Assembly (NCBI GenBank): GCA_013002465.1
Contig: JABDJO010000082.1
Span: 1 to 36,878, forward strand
Reading direction: 5' to 3'
DNA: 36,878 bases
Source of the DNA: Silicimonas sp.
Lineage (GTDB): Bacteria; Pseudomonadota; Alphaproteobacteria; Rhodobacterales; Rhodobacteraceae
Below the pieces are notes generated by a model. That model saw only the letters and a list, made by a program, of their open reading frames with translations, was not told the origin of the DNA and did no database searches. The position numbers were made by a program, and so were the translations under genes. Of the stretch, positions 24,444 through 33,104 are shown piece by piece (positions within the stretch are counted from its first letter, which is position 1; every line of letters starts with the position of its first letter).

Positions 24444-24950
24444 ATGAACATGCACAGTGCCTATCCAACGCCAATCGAGCCCCGCGAGCTTCGAGACGTA
24501 CTGGGTAATTTCGCCACCGGAGTCGCTGTAATCGCTACTTGCGGCGAGGAAGGCCAGCCTCTGGGGCTTGCCGTGAACTCGTTTGCGTCGGTATCGCTGG
24601 ACCCAGCCGAAATCCTTTGGAGCATCGTTTCGAATGCCCCGTCGCGCCCGGCATTCGAGCGTCACGGGGCCTTTGCCGTGAACATCATGCCGGAAGATCT
24701 CAAAGAGCAAACCCTGCGGTTCGCCGAGCCGGTTGAAGACAAGTTTGAAGGCGTCGAATGGAAAAGAGGGTGGCGCGAAGTTCCTGTTCTGCAAGAAGCG
24801 CTTGCGACGCTGGAATGTGACGTGAAGCAGATGATGCCCTGCGGCGATCACCATATTGTCGTTGGCTCGGTTCGGGCCATCGACCGCCGCGACGGCAACC
24901 CGCTGGTCTTTTTCCGCGGTCAATTCACTTCCCTTGGATCCACCCTTTGA
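24444..24950 (+). CDS. Flavin reductase family protein (HpaC/FMN_red type)
   Basis: The NAD(P)H-dependent reductase component that supplies FMNH2 or FADH2 to a partner monooxygenase. The 168-aa protein has the split-barrel flavin-reductase pattern: LRDVLGNFATGVAVIATC (residues 15-32), GLAVNSFASVSLDPAEILWS (flavin-binding strand pair), HGAFAVNIM, and the C-terminal GDHHIVVGSV with the conserved GDH motif. A strong AGGAG SD precedes the ATG. It is divergent from the LysR gene and from the LLM monooxygenase, its most likely partner. Its stop codon overlaps the start of the Gfo/Idh/MocA gene by three bases. Confidence 0.9.
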   Translation: MNMHSAYPTPIEPRELRDVLGNFATGVAVIATCGEEGQPLGLAVNSFASVSLDPAEILWSIVSNAPSRPAFERHGAFAVNIMPEDLKEQTLRFAEPVEDKFEGVEWKRGWREVPVLQEALATLECDVKQMMPCGDHHIVVGSVRAIDRRDGNPLVFFRGQFTSLGSTL

Positions 24951-25972
24951 CGACACCTGCCAGCGACCGCCCGCTTCGGATCGCCATCGCCGGTTTTGGC
25001 TGGTGGGGGCGACATATCGCCAAACGCCTTCAAGGGCATACAGGCTTTGCCGTCGCTGCCGTTGTTGAAACCGAAGTAGCGGCGCACAAGGATATCCGCT
25101 CTGAAGGGTTGGAACCCTTGGACGATCTGGCCGCTGCATTGGCGCGCGACGATGTGGATGCGGTGATCCTGACCACGCCCAATCCCTTGCACGAAGAACA
25201 GGTGACGGCCTGTGCCAAAGCCGGAAAGCATGTCTTTTGCGAAAAGCCCCTGGGCCTGACCGCGGCCAGTGCGCGCCGGTCTGTGGCTGCTGTTGAAGCG
25301 GCGGGTGTGCAGCTTGGTATCGGGCACGAGCGCCGGTTCGAGCCCGCCATGGTCGCCTTGAAGAAGGCTATCGAGGGCCATGAGCTGGGTACGATCATGC
25401 ACGCGGAAGCTGCCTGGTCGCACGACAAGCTGATCGGCGTGCCAAAAGGCGACTGGCGGACGTCCAAGGCTGTGTCACCCGCTGCGGGAATGACGGCCAT
25501 GGGCATTCATCTGACCGATCTCTATATCTCTTACTTTGGACGGGTTCAGACGGTGCAGGCGATGACTTCCAGCCGTTCGCTGGGCTGGGAAACCGGCGAC
25601 GTGGTCACCGTTCAACTTGGGTTTGAAGAAGGCATGACCGCAACGCTTTCGGCGGTGCTGCACACGCCGCATTTCATTAGGATGCACGTCTTTGGAACCA
25701 AGCGCTGGATCGAAATCCTGAACGAAAGCCATCCCGATACGCCGGGTGGCAAGGTGACTTATATCGTCGCCGAAACGGGTCAGGACATTGTCCAGAAGGA
25801 ATTCGCCTGGGAAGACGCGGTGGTGCACAACCTCGAGGCTTTTGCCGCCGCGATTGCGGGCAAAGCCCCCTACCCCTTCACGCCCGAGCAGATGGTACAC
25901 AACATCGAGGTATTGGAGGCCATCGCCCTGTCAGCCGAGGATCGCCGCACCGTCGAGGTTTCCGAGTTGTGA
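24947..25972 (+). CDS. Gfo/Idh/MocA-family oxidoreductase
   Basis: An NAD(P)-dependent dehydrogenase of 341 aa acting on a sugar, inositol or similar hydroxy compound. The N-terminal Rossmann domain starts LRIAIAGFGWWGRHIAK, with TTPNPLHEEQ and the cofactor/catalytic motif CEKPLGL. The C-terminal alpha/beta domain carries GMTAMGIHLTDLYISYFG with the usual catalytic-region histidine. The TTG start (24947) overlaps the flavin reductase stop as TTGA; no better start exists upstream of the conserved LRIAIAGFG, so coupled translation with the reductase is likely. A role in the monooxygenase pathway is inferred from this coupling only. Confidence 0.88.
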   Translation: MTTPASDRPLRIAIAGFGWWGRHIAKRLQGHTGFAVAAVVETEVAAHKDIRSEGLEPLDDLAAALARDDVDAVILTTPNPLHEEQVTACAKAGKHVFCEKPLGLTAASARRSVAAVEAAGVQLGIGHERRFEPAMVALKKAIEGHELGTIMHAEAAWSHDKLIGVPKGDWRTSKAVSPAAGMTAMGIHLTDLYISYFGRVQTVQAMTSSRSLGWETGDVVTVQLGFEEGMTATLSAVLHTPHFIRMHVFGTKRWIEILNESHPDTPGGKVTYIVAETGQDIVQKEFAWEDAVVHNLEAFAAAIAGKAPYPFTPEQMVHNIEVLEAIALSAEDRRTVEVSEL

Positions 25973-25979
25973 CCGCCTC

Positions 25980-26384
25980 TCAGACCTTATCGCCCGAGGA
26001 CAGATGAGGTACGGTTTCGCCGGTTTCCGTAAAGGTGCGCGTGACGTGTGCCGCGGCATATATCCAGAGGATCTTCAAAGGGCCTTCGCCGATGTTAAGA
26101 AATCGGTGCGGCATGTCCTTTGGGATAAAGCTGGTGTCCATCGGGCCAAGCTCGGTCTGGACGCCTGCAACCTCGGCCATTGCCCGGCCTTCCAGGACGG
26201 TGACCTGTTCGTCGCAATTGTGGCTGTGCATCGGCGCTTTCATACCGGCAGGAAACTCCGTCGTGCCCGTGGTAAATGGTGGATTGTCAACACGTTCGCG
26301 CCCGATCATCAGGCGGGTTTCCACGCCGTCGCCGCGCGCGAAGGGCGAAATCGAGGAATACGGAACAATGGCTTCAGTGCTCAT
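25980..26384 (-). CDS. Cupin-domain protein
   Basis: A small 134-aa single-domain cupin. Motif 1 carries the metal ligands His53, His55 and Glu59 (PMHSHNCDEQVTVLEG) and motif 2 provides His92 (IPKDMPHRFLN), so it should bind one metal ion. Such proteins may be dioxygenases, isomerases, lyases or ligand sensors. The gene converges on the Gfo/Idh/MocA gene with a 7-bp gap and is divergent from the LDH2 dehydrogenase with 44 bp between starts. It may act on an intermediate of the surrounding pathway. Confidence 0.8.
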   Translation of the reverse strand: MSTEAIVPYSSISPFARGDGVETRLMIGRERVDNPPFTTGTTEFPAGMKAPMHSHNCDEQVTVLEGRAMAEVAGVQTELGPMDTSFIPKDMPHRFLNIGEGPLKILWIYAAAHVTRTFTETGETVPHLSSGDKV

Positions 26385-26428
26385 GAAGTGTCTCCGGGCG
26401 TTGGCTGTTAAAGGGGAGTGAATGGGAA

Positions 26429-27481
26429 ATGACCGACAAGCGCAACGTTAAAGCGGACAGGCTTCGCGCCTTCATTGCTTCGGCTTTTCGCGCGTGTGGA
26501 ATGCCCGAGCATCATGCCGCCCGGATGGGCGAGTTGATGGCCGAGGCCGATATCGGCGGGCAGGATGGCCATGGGGTTTTTCGCCTTCCGATGTACATCA
26601 GGCGCATTCAAGCGGGCGGCATGTCGGTTGATCCCAAGATCAAGGTGATCTCGGAACGGACCGCAACGGCGCTTTTGGACGGCGGGAACGGGCCCGGCCA
26701 TTTGGTTATGTCGCGCGCGGCTGAACTGGCGGGCGAGAAGGCAAGAACCACGGGCGTTGCCTGGGTGGGAGCGCGCCATTCGAACCATGCGGGTCCGGCG
26801 TTTCTGTACGCGCGGATGCCACTGGCCGAAAACATGATCGGTCTCTATGTGGCCGTCGGCAGCGCCAACCACATGCCACCCTGGGGCGGGACGGATTTGC
26901 TGTTGTCGACCAATCCGATTTCGGTGGCTATCCCCTCGAACTCCCAGCCGGATATCGTTCTGGACATGGCCACCACGGTCGCGGCCTACGGCAAGGTCAA
27001 GACAGCCGCCGACCGGGGCGAAACAATGCCCGAGGGTTGGATGATCGACAAACAGGGTCAGTCACTGACCGATCCATCGCGGTCTGGCGAAGGCCTGTTA
27101 TTGCCGATTGGCGGGCCGAAGGGATACGGGCTGTCGCTGATCTTCGGGCTTTTGGCCGGCACGCTGAACGGCGCGGCCTTCGGCAAGGACGTTGTCGATT
27201 TCAATGCCGATCCGAAAGCGATCACCAACACCGGTCATTTCGTCATCGCGCTGGACATTGCGGCCTTTGCGGATGTGGATGAGTTCAAGCGCCAGATCGA
27301 CGGGATATGGGACCAGATGAAATCTTCGGTCCTTTTGCCCGGTTTCGAAGACATACGTTTGCCGGGCGAACGTCTGGCAGCGACCAGTGCCGAACATCTG
27401 GCGAACGGCATCCCCATCCCCTCAGCTTTGCGAGATCGGCTGGATGCCTTGGCCGAAAATCTGGGGATCGAGCGGCTTTGA
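26429..27481 (+). CDS. LDH2-family malate/L-lactate-type dehydrogenase
   Basis: An NAD(P)-dependent 2-hydroxyacid/2-ketoacid oxidoreductase of 350 aa, of the Ldh family that includes malate, sulfolactate (ComC), ureidoglycolate and 2,3-diketogulonate dehydrogenases. Visible motifs are GGQDGHGVFRLPMY (equivalent to the DTHG substrate motif), GARHSNHAGPAFLYA, LLLSTNPISVAIPS, VLDMATTVAAYGKV and PIGGPKGYGLSL. This pattern is typical for the whole length of the family. The specific substrate is not decidable. It is divergent from the cupin gene and converges on the OsmC gene. Confidence 0.88.
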   Translation: MTDKRNVKADRLRAFIASAFRACGMPEHHAARMGELMAEADIGGQDGHGVFRLPMYIRRIQAGGMSVDPKIKVISERTATALLDGGNGPGHLVMSRAAELAGEKARTTGVAWVGARHSNHAGPAFLYARMPLAENMIGLYVAVGSANHMPPWGGTDLLLSTNPISVAIPSNSQPDIVLDMATTVAAYGKVKTAADRGETMPEGWMIDKQGQSLTDPSRSGEGLLLPIGGPKGYGLSLIFGLLAGTLNGAAFGKDVVDFNADPKAITNTGHFVIALDIAAFADVDEFKRQIDGIWDQMKSSVLLPGFEDIRLPGERLAATSAEHLANGIPIPSALRDRLDALAENLGIERL

Positions 27482-27485
27482 AGGA

Positions 27486-27965
27486 TCAAGCGGCCTCTTG
27501 CCAAAGGCTGCCGTTGATCGTCCAGATCTCGATCACTTCGCTGCCCGACTGACGCAGCATCATCGCGACCGCGCAGTGCTGGCTTAGCTTGGTGACGATC
27601 TCGTTGATGTTCTCAGGGTGCCCGGTCATCGTTGCGTTGATATTGATGATGACCTTTGGGAAAGGCACGTCAATCGGCTTGATAAGCCGGGTGCCGTGGC
27701 TGTCCATCGTGGTGACGATGTCGATTTCCATGTCCTCGATCACCACGTCGTTGGCCTTGGCGAGCTTGTTCGAGATCACATGGGTACAGCCCGCCAGACC
27801 GGCAAACACCATCTCAACCGGCATCGGGCCTTCATTGGTACCGCCCCTTTCGATGGGTTCGTCGATGATAATGTCCACGTCGCGCGAGCGGGCGTGAGAC
27901 TTGGTCGATGTTTCCTGCCGGGCAAGGGTGCGGAAGGTCCAGATGGGTTTTTCTTTGATGGCCAT
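27486..27965 (-). CDS. OsmC family protein
   Basis: A 159-aa thiol-dependent peroxide reductase-fold protein. The two redox cysteines of the family are present, Cys60 in VFAGLAGCTHV and Cys131 in SQHCAVAM. The usual HCPV sequence is HCAV here, so the residue after the resolving cysteine is not proline. A role against organic hydroperoxides is inferred from the family. It lies 56 bp downstream of the TctC-type gene on the same strand and may be the last gene of the transport operon. Confidence 0.85.
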   Translation of the reverse strand: MAIKEKPIWTFRTLARQETSTKSHARSRDVDIIIDEPIERGGTNEGPMPVEMVFAGLAGCTHVISNKLAKANDVVIEDMEIDIVTTMDSHGTRLIKPIDVPFPKVIININATMTGHPENINEIVTKLSQHCAVAMMLRQSGSEVIEIWTINGSLWQEAA

Positions 27966-28021
27966 TCTGATGCTCCGATCGAGGCGTGCTGGGCAGCACG
28001 AGGCCGCCCAGCAGAATTGGT

Positions 28022-28981
28022 TTACTTCGCGATGTCAGCAACCAGCTCTTTGTAGGCACCGTTCTGATCGGCCCGCATCATCTGGTACTTGTCACCACCG
28101 ATGTAATCGGTGTTTTCGCCCAGACGGCCCATCATGCGGTTGTAGGTCTTGTCTTCCTGCAAGGCCGTGAAAGCTTCGCCCAATTTGGCGAGCACGTCGT
28201 CCGGGGTGCCCGCAGGGGCCAGAACAACGCGATGCATGAAGCCAACGTCGCCGCCGATGCCGACTTCGGCAAAGCTTGGAACGTCATCGTATATGCGCTC
28301 GTCACCGGCAGTGGCCAGAACCTTCACTTTACCCGAAGACACCAGCGAGGAAAGTGTCGAAGGGAAGCCCATGGTCACATCTGCATCGCCAGAAAGCAGC
28401 GCCTGCATGGCCGGTCCGCCACCCTGGAAGGGCACGAGGTTGAAGGTTGAGTCGGTGGCCTTCATGATCTGGGCTGCAGGCACGAAGAGAGCGCCCCAAT
28501 TGCCCGAGTGCGCCATGTCGATACCACCGGGATTGGCCTTGGCTGCGGCTATGAGTTCATCGAAGCTGTTGTATTCGCTATCGCCGCGCACGACGACAGC
28601 TATCGGCGCATAGTTGACGCGAGCTACCGGTACGAAGTCCGCATTCGGATCATAAGGCAGGTTTTCAACGTGCTGTTGCAGCATGTCTATATAGTTGTGC
28701 GAAAACAAAAGAGTATAACCATCAGCCGCGGCATTCGCCACCTCTTGCGTGCCCTTCTGGCCTCCGGCACCAGGGCTGAGACGCACGATCATCGCCTGAT
28801 TCAGATAGGTTGGAATGATCGAGGTAATCACCCGCGCATTCAGGTCATGCGAACCGCCAGCACCCAGCGGGATCACCAGTGTGATCGGCTTTTCCGGGTA
28901 CTCGGCGTAGACCGCGGTGCCCAATCCGAGGGTGGCAACAAGTGCTGCCCCAAGGGTTCTTTTCAGTGATTTCAAAAACAT
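28022..28981 (-). CDS. Tripartite tricarboxylate transporter substrate-binding protein (TctC/Bug family)
   Basis: The periplasmic binding component of a TTT transporter, 319 aa. It has a Sec signal peptide (MFLKSLKRTLGAALVATLGL, cleavage near VYA-EYP) and the family start YPEKPITLVIPLGAGGSHDLNAR. LSPGAGGQKGTQEVANAAAD and GWDVG-type loops are also present in the Bug pattern, in which two water molecules bind a carboxylate of the ligand. An excellent ribosome-binding site (AGGAGG) precedes the ATG. It lies downstream of tctA and tctB on the same strand. The ligand is probably a carboxylate, but which one is unknown. Confidence 0.9.
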   Translation of the reverse strand: MFLKSLKRTLGAALVATLGLGTAVYAEYPEKPITLVIPLGAGGSHDLNARVITSIIPTYLNQAMIVRLSPGAGGQKGTQEVANAAADGYTLLFSHNYIDMLQQHVENLPYDPNADFVPVARVNYAPIAVVVRGDSEYNSFDELIAAAKANPGGIDMAHSGNWGALFVPAAQIMKATDSTFNLVPFQGGGPAMQALLSGDADVTMGFPSTLSSLVSSGKVKVLATAGDERIYDDVPSFAEVGIGGDVGFMHRVVLAPAGTPDDVLAKLGEAFTALQEDKTYNRMMGRLGENTDYIGGDKYQMMRADQNGAYKELVADIAK

Positions 28982-29020
28982 ATCTTCCTCCTAGGTTGGA
29001 TCTGTTGATTTGCCGCCCTT

Positions 29021-30499
29021 CTAAACCGTGGCGGATTTCATTCGACGCCAAAGGGTATAGCCAATGATCGGCGTCGCGATCAGGACTGCGACCATGCCCA
29101 GTCTTTCCGTGAACATAAAATTGAAAGGGGTGTTGCCCGCCATCGCGACCGTTTGGCCGAAGGCGTATTCCAGTGGCCCGCCAAGGATAAAACCCATGAC
29201 CATGGGCATCACATCGAAACGCGCCGCCCGCGCCAAAAGGCCAAAGAGCCCGAAACCTACCAGCATCAGGATGTCTGTGGTGTCTGAGCGGAAAACATAA
29301 GCGCCGGCGAAGGCGAACATGATGACGATGGGCACAAGAAGCCCGGTTTTGATGGTGACGATGCGCGCAAAGAATGGGATCGAAAGGTAGCCGATGACAA
29401 TGAACATCAAGTTCGCCAATACCATGGCGACAAGAATGCCGAAGACGATTGTGCCTTGTTCTTCAAAGAGTTGCGGACCGGGCCTCAACCCTTGCGCCAC
29501 GAAGGCTCCCAAGAGGATCGCAGTGACATTGTCGCCAGGAATACCCAGCGTTAGGAGCGGCACAAGCGTTGGGCCATTGACGGCGTTGTTGGCGGCTTCG
29601 GCGGCGGCGACGCCTTCGACTTCGCCCTCGCCGAAGGTTTCGGGGTGGGTCGAGGCGTTCTTGGCCGCTGAATAGCCCATCATCGCCGCCACCACCTGCC
29701 CGAGCCCCGGCACAATACCGATCACTGTACCAATGAAGGTCGAGCGGCGGATAGTTGGGATGCATCGGTTGAATTCGGCCCTTGTGAGCCGATGGCCGAC
29801 GAGTTTGGCGAAATCCTGCGCTTTCTGACTGCGCATCACGGCGTAAACCATTTCGGGCAACGCAAAGACCCCGATCAGCATTGGCAAAAGGGGGATGCCG
29901 GACTTCAGCTCGAAGATACCAAAGGTAAAGCGTTCGACGCCGCCGATAGGATCGGTTCCGATCTGTGCCAGCCAGAGGCCGAACAGCATCATGACCATAC
30001 CTTTCAACGGGTTACTGGCAGATGTTGACACGATGATGACGAGGCTCATCAACAGGACGGCGAAAAGCTCGGGCGGACCGAACTGCATCACCAAAAGTGC
30101 GATGGGAAAGATCATTACGATGGTGAAAATGTCGCTGAATGTATCTCCGATGACCGAGGCGAATAGCGCCATGTCAAGCGCTTTGCGGCTTTCGCCCTTC
30201 TGGGTCAGTTTGTAGCCGTCGATCGAGGTGGCAACGGCGGCCCCGGTTCCTGGCATCGAGACAAGGATTGCTGGGATCGAGCCCCCGAAAATACCGCCCT
30301 TGTAGACACCCAGAAGGAACGGGATGCCGACCAGTGGATCGAGAAAGAACGACAGCGGCAACAGGATTGCCATGGCCATCAGGGTTGTGAACCCTGGCAA
30401 GGCACCGACCAGCATGCCCGAGAACAGACCGACCGCGATCATCAAAAGCGTGTCGAAGCGAAACGCCATTAGTGCGCCTTCGGCGAACTGCTCAATCAT
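29021..30499 (-). CDS. TctA-family large membrane subunit of the TTT transporter
   Basis: The 492-aa integral-membrane permease of the tripartite tricarboxylate transporter. The N-terminal half has LVGALPGFTTLMAMAILLPL, KGGIFGGSIPAILVSMPGTG and the conserved GDTFSD motif; the second half repeats the pattern with GIVPGLGQVVAAMMGY and GIPGDNVTAILLG. About 12 hydrophobic helices are visible. Its start overlaps the tctB stop as ATGA, so the two are translated together. It is followed 39 bp later by the binding-protein gene. Confidence 0.92.
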   Translation of the reverse strand: MIEQFAEGALMAFRFDTLLMIAVGLFSGMLVGALPGFTTLMAMAILLPLSFFLDPLVGIPFLLGVYKGGIFGGSIPAILVSMPGTGAAVATSIDGYKLTQKGESRKALDMALFASVIGDTFSDIFTIVMIFPIALLVMQFGPPELFAVLLMSLVIIVSTSASNPLKGMVMMLFGLWLAQIGTDPIGGVERFTFGIFELKSGIPLLPMLIGVFALPEMVYAVMRSQKAQDFAKLVGHRLTRAEFNRCIPTIRRSTFIGTVIGIVPGLGQVVAAMMGYSAAKNASTHPETFGEGEVEGVAAAEAANNAVNGPTLVPLLTLGIPGDNVTAILLGAFVAQGLRPGPQLFEEQGTIVFGILVAMVLANLMFIVIGYLSIPFFARIVTIKTGLLVPIVIMFAFAGAYVFRSDTTDILMLVGFGLFGLLARAARFDVMPMVMGFILGGPLEYAFGQTVAMAGNTPFNFMFTERLGMVAVLIATPIIGYTLWRRMKSATV

Positions 30500-31038
30500 T
30501 GAGAGACCTCGGGCGCGCTAGCGAAGAGTTCGAATATCCGCGCGTAGAAGAATTCGATCGAACTGAGCTCTGGAAGCGAAACCGCCAGCCCGCGTGTAGA
30601 GACCAGGTAAAGGCCAATCGGGCAGATGACTGAAACGGCGCAGATCTGCAGTATCGAGCGGTTTCCAGAGATGCAGGCGACAGCGGCCATGGACAGCGCG
30701 GACGAGATCAAGAAACCTAAGGGTGCCATGGTGAGCGCATAAAAGAACATCACCCCGAACAGCAGAACGATGCGGCCCAATGCACCATCCTCAAAGGTTT
30801 TGCTATGTTCCGCCAAAAGCGAACGGCGGAGCGAATAGAGCAAAAGGCAAGCCATGATCGCCATTGCCCCAAGCACAAGGCTTGGAAAAAGCGACGGCGG
30901 AATGGCTGTGAGAGACCGCCCGAACAGCACCTTGGGTTCGGCGACCAGAAACGACATGAATGCCAGTCCAAGAATGCCCAACAGCGCAAGCCCGCCCGCC
31001 AGCCAGGCTTCGGCGGTGATATTCTTTATGATCTTCAC
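30496..31038 (-). CDS. TctB-family small membrane subunit of the TTT transporter
   Basis: A 180-aa protein with four to five hydrophobic helices (LAGGLALLGILGLAFMSFLV, SLVLGAMAIMACLLLYSL, IVLLFGVMFFYAL and two more), as expected for TctB. GTG at 31038 gives the usual start (M)KIIKNITAEAW. An upstream in-frame start at 31146 would add a 36-residue low-complexity extension before the helix and is not favoured. No clear SD is visible. It is the first gene of the tctB-tctA-tctC order; the divergent AEC permease begins about 300 bp away. Confidence 0.85.
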   Translation of the reverse strand: MKIIKNITAEAWLAGGLALLGILGLAFMSFLVAEPKVLFGRSLTAIPPSLFPSLVLGAMAIMACLLLYSLRRSLLAEHSKTFEDGALGRIVLLFGVMFFYALTMAPLGFLISSALSMAAVACISGNRSILQICAVSVICPIGLYLVSTRGLAVSLPELSSIEFFYARIFELFASAPEVSQ

Positions 31039-31336
31039 GCCGCAATCATCCGAAAATATTGCCCCTGTTGAAGATGCGCTGCGAAAAGGAAGCGGTGCCA
31101 ATGCACGGTTGTTCGCAACAGGGCTCATTGCCCTGTTCGTTGCCACGTTGTATTGGCCTCTCCCCCCAGTTTCTTTTTTGTATTAAAGAGATAGAACAGC
31201 CCCCTGTCACCGGGAATTACGTTTCGTGATGGGTGTTAGTGGCTAATGTGAAGGCCCGGATGGGTATTCGGGTTTGACCTTTCGGTCTTGGGTCGCGACA
31301 AGGGAATAGCCGCAAGACAACCTGGGGCGGGATCGC

Positions 31337-32227
31337 GTGACAAGTGAAATCCTGAACATCATCGCGCCCGTTTTCGTCGTCGCCGGGATCGGATTTTTCC
31401 TTGAATATCGGGCGATTGGCTTTCATTCGGAAAGCCTGAGCCGACTTGCCATGTTGATTGGGACGCCGTCTTTGGTGTTCTCGTCCTTGACCAGCACAAC
31501 CTTGCCGGATGACTCGCTTTTGCGGATCGTTGTGATTTCCTTTGCCGCAGTCCTCTTGGGCGGCTGTTTGGCGGGGCTTGCCCTGATTGTATTGCGCCAG
31601 CCCTGGCGGACGTTTCTGTCGTCGCTGTCTCTTCCGAATGCGGGAAATGCGGGGTTGCCGTTAGTCTTTTTCGCCTTTGCCGAGCCGGGGCTGGCCATCG
31701 GGGCGGCATTTTTCTTTATAATCGCGCTGGTGCAATACACGGTAGTTCCAGCCATCATGTCGGGGGATCCGGGGCTTCGCAAGTTGGTGCGCGAGCCCCT
31801 GGTCTGGTCCATTTTTGCGGTGGCATTTTTCCGTGTCACTGACCTGGCCATCCCGCAGGTTGTGGCTGACACGACAGCGCTTTTGGGCGGGATCATGATT
31901 CCGATTATGTTGATTTTGTTGGGCGGTTCCTTGTCGCGACTGAAAGTCAGCGACATCAAAACAAGTGTTTTGCTGGCTTTTGTGCGGTTGGCGGTCGGGT
32001 TGACGACCGGCCTGGCGATGGTCACGCTGTTCCGATTGGAAGGTGTCGAAGCGGGGTCGATTTTCCTTTTGTGCTCGATGCCGTCCGCGCTGATCACCTA
32101 TGTGATTGCGCAACATTACGGCCGCGAGCCCGAGCGTGTCGCCGGACAGGTGGTCAGCTCGACTGTGTTGAATTTCGCCTGCTTGCCGCTGTTGATTACA
32201 GCTGCGATCTATCTAGCAGAGCGTTGA
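31337..32227 (+). CDS. AEC-family (auxin efflux carrier) permease
   Basis: A 296-aa integral-membrane carrier of the AEC family, whose bacterial members move malonate, malate or other small organic acids. It starts with helix EILNIIAPVFVVAGIGFFLEY, and the SLPNAGNAGLPLVFFAFAEPG segment is the characteristic Asn-Ala-Gly motif. Eight to ten helices can be seen. The start is a GTG (31337) at the beginning of the first helix. It is divergent from the tct genes and converges on a HIBDH-like gene with a 12-bp gap. Direction of transport is not predictable. Confidence 0.85.
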   Translation: MTSEILNIIAPVFVVAGIGFFLEYRAIGFHSESLSRLAMLIGTPSLVFSSLTSTTLPDDSLLRIVVISFAAVLLGGCLAGLALIVLRQPWRTFLSSLSLPNAGNAGLPLVFFAFAEPGLAIGAAFFFIIALVQYTVVPAIMSGDPGLRKLVREPLVWSIFAVAFFRVTDLAIPQVVADTTALLGGIMIPIMLILLGGSLSRLKVSDIKTSVLLAFVRLAVGLTTGLAMVTLFRLEGVEAGSIFLLCSMPSALITYVIAQHYGREPERVAGQVVSSTVLNFACLPLLITAAIYLAER

Positions 32228-32239
32228 GTTGTAACCCTT

Positions 32240-33100
32240 TTATCCCTTCGCCATACGCTGGATTGCCAGTATAACGGCAGCGTTGTCGAGACCGCCCTCG
32301 CCTGCCTCTTCGGCGTTGTCCATCATCCTAAGATAGCGATCCACCATGGGCAGGTCTCCGTGGCCGTTTCGGGCAGCCATGTCCCGGATGAGGGCAAAAT
32401 CCTTCTTTGATTGTGAGATTCGACCCAAGGGCGTGAAGTCACCGGCGACCATCAAGGGTCCCTTGGCGACCATGACATCCGAGCGGGCGGCAGAGTTCAG
32501 CGCAGTTTTCAGAAAGGTCTCTGGGTCGAGACCAAGGGATTTGGCAAAGACCAAGCCTTCGGCGACTGCGGCGCGGTTCAGACCAAGAATGCAGTTGATG
32601 GCAAGCTTGGTTTTGTTGCCAGAACCAATGTCGCCAACCCGTTCGCGGTTGGGGGAAATGGCGTCGGCGATGGTTTCGAATATGTCGAGACCCGATGGGT
32701 CGCCCGCAAGCAGCAACAACGCGGTGCCTTGCTCAACCTGTTTGCTGGTGCCCGAGATGGGCGCTTCGACCAACGTGATGGACTTCGCCTTCGCAGTGTC
32801 CGCAAGAACGGCGACTTCGTCGGGGTCGCAGGTGCTCATGGAAACAAGGGTCTTACCGGCGCCGATCGGGGCAGCGGCGATAATGTCGGCAAGTTGGTCA
32901 GTGCTGAAAACAGCCGAGAGGAGAAGGTCGGCTTGCCACAGACGATCCGAAGTTACGGGTTGCCCGCCCTTCGCGGCAAGGATTTCGGTTCGGGCGGGGT
33001 CGACGTCATGGCCGGTAACTGTGTGACCGGCGGCCATTAGGCGCTCGACCAGGGCCATGCCGATCAGGCCCAATCCGAAGATGCCGACGGTATTGCTCAT
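32240..33100 (-). CDS. NAD(P)-dependent oxidoreductase, 3-hydroxyisobutyrate dehydrogenase family (second copy)
   Basis: A 286-aa beta-hydroxyacid dehydrogenase. It has the Rossmann motif GIFGLGLIGMALVERL, the substrate motif EAPISGTSKQVEQG and the catalytic lysine segment GSGNKTKLAINCILGL. The C-terminal helices are complete. It shares only the family motifs with the copy at 20435 and is not a recent duplicate. It starts four bases after the stop of the Gfo/Idh/MocA gene and is the last gene of the leftward set that begins with the TRAP transporter. Confidence 0.88.
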   Translation of the reverse strand: MSNTVGIFGLGLIGMALVERLMAAGHTVTGHDVDPARTEILAAKGGQPVTSDRLWQADLLLSAVFSTDQLADIIAAAPIGAGKTLVSMSTCDPDEVAVLADTAKAKSITLVEAPISGTSKQVEQGTALLLLAGDPSGLDIFETIADAISPNRERVGDIGSGNKTKLAINCILGLNRAAVAEGLVFAKSLGLDPETFLKTALNSAARSDVMVAKGPLMVAGDFTPLGRISQSKKDFALIRDMAARNGHGDLPMVDRYLRMMDNAEEAGEGGLDNAAVILAIQRMAKG

Positions 33101-33104
33101 GCTG

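Noticed and set aside
27966..28021. GCTGGGC/GCCCAGC hairpin after the TctC-type gene
   Set aside because: No T-run follows, and a co-directional osmC gene begins at once, so a terminator call is not supported.
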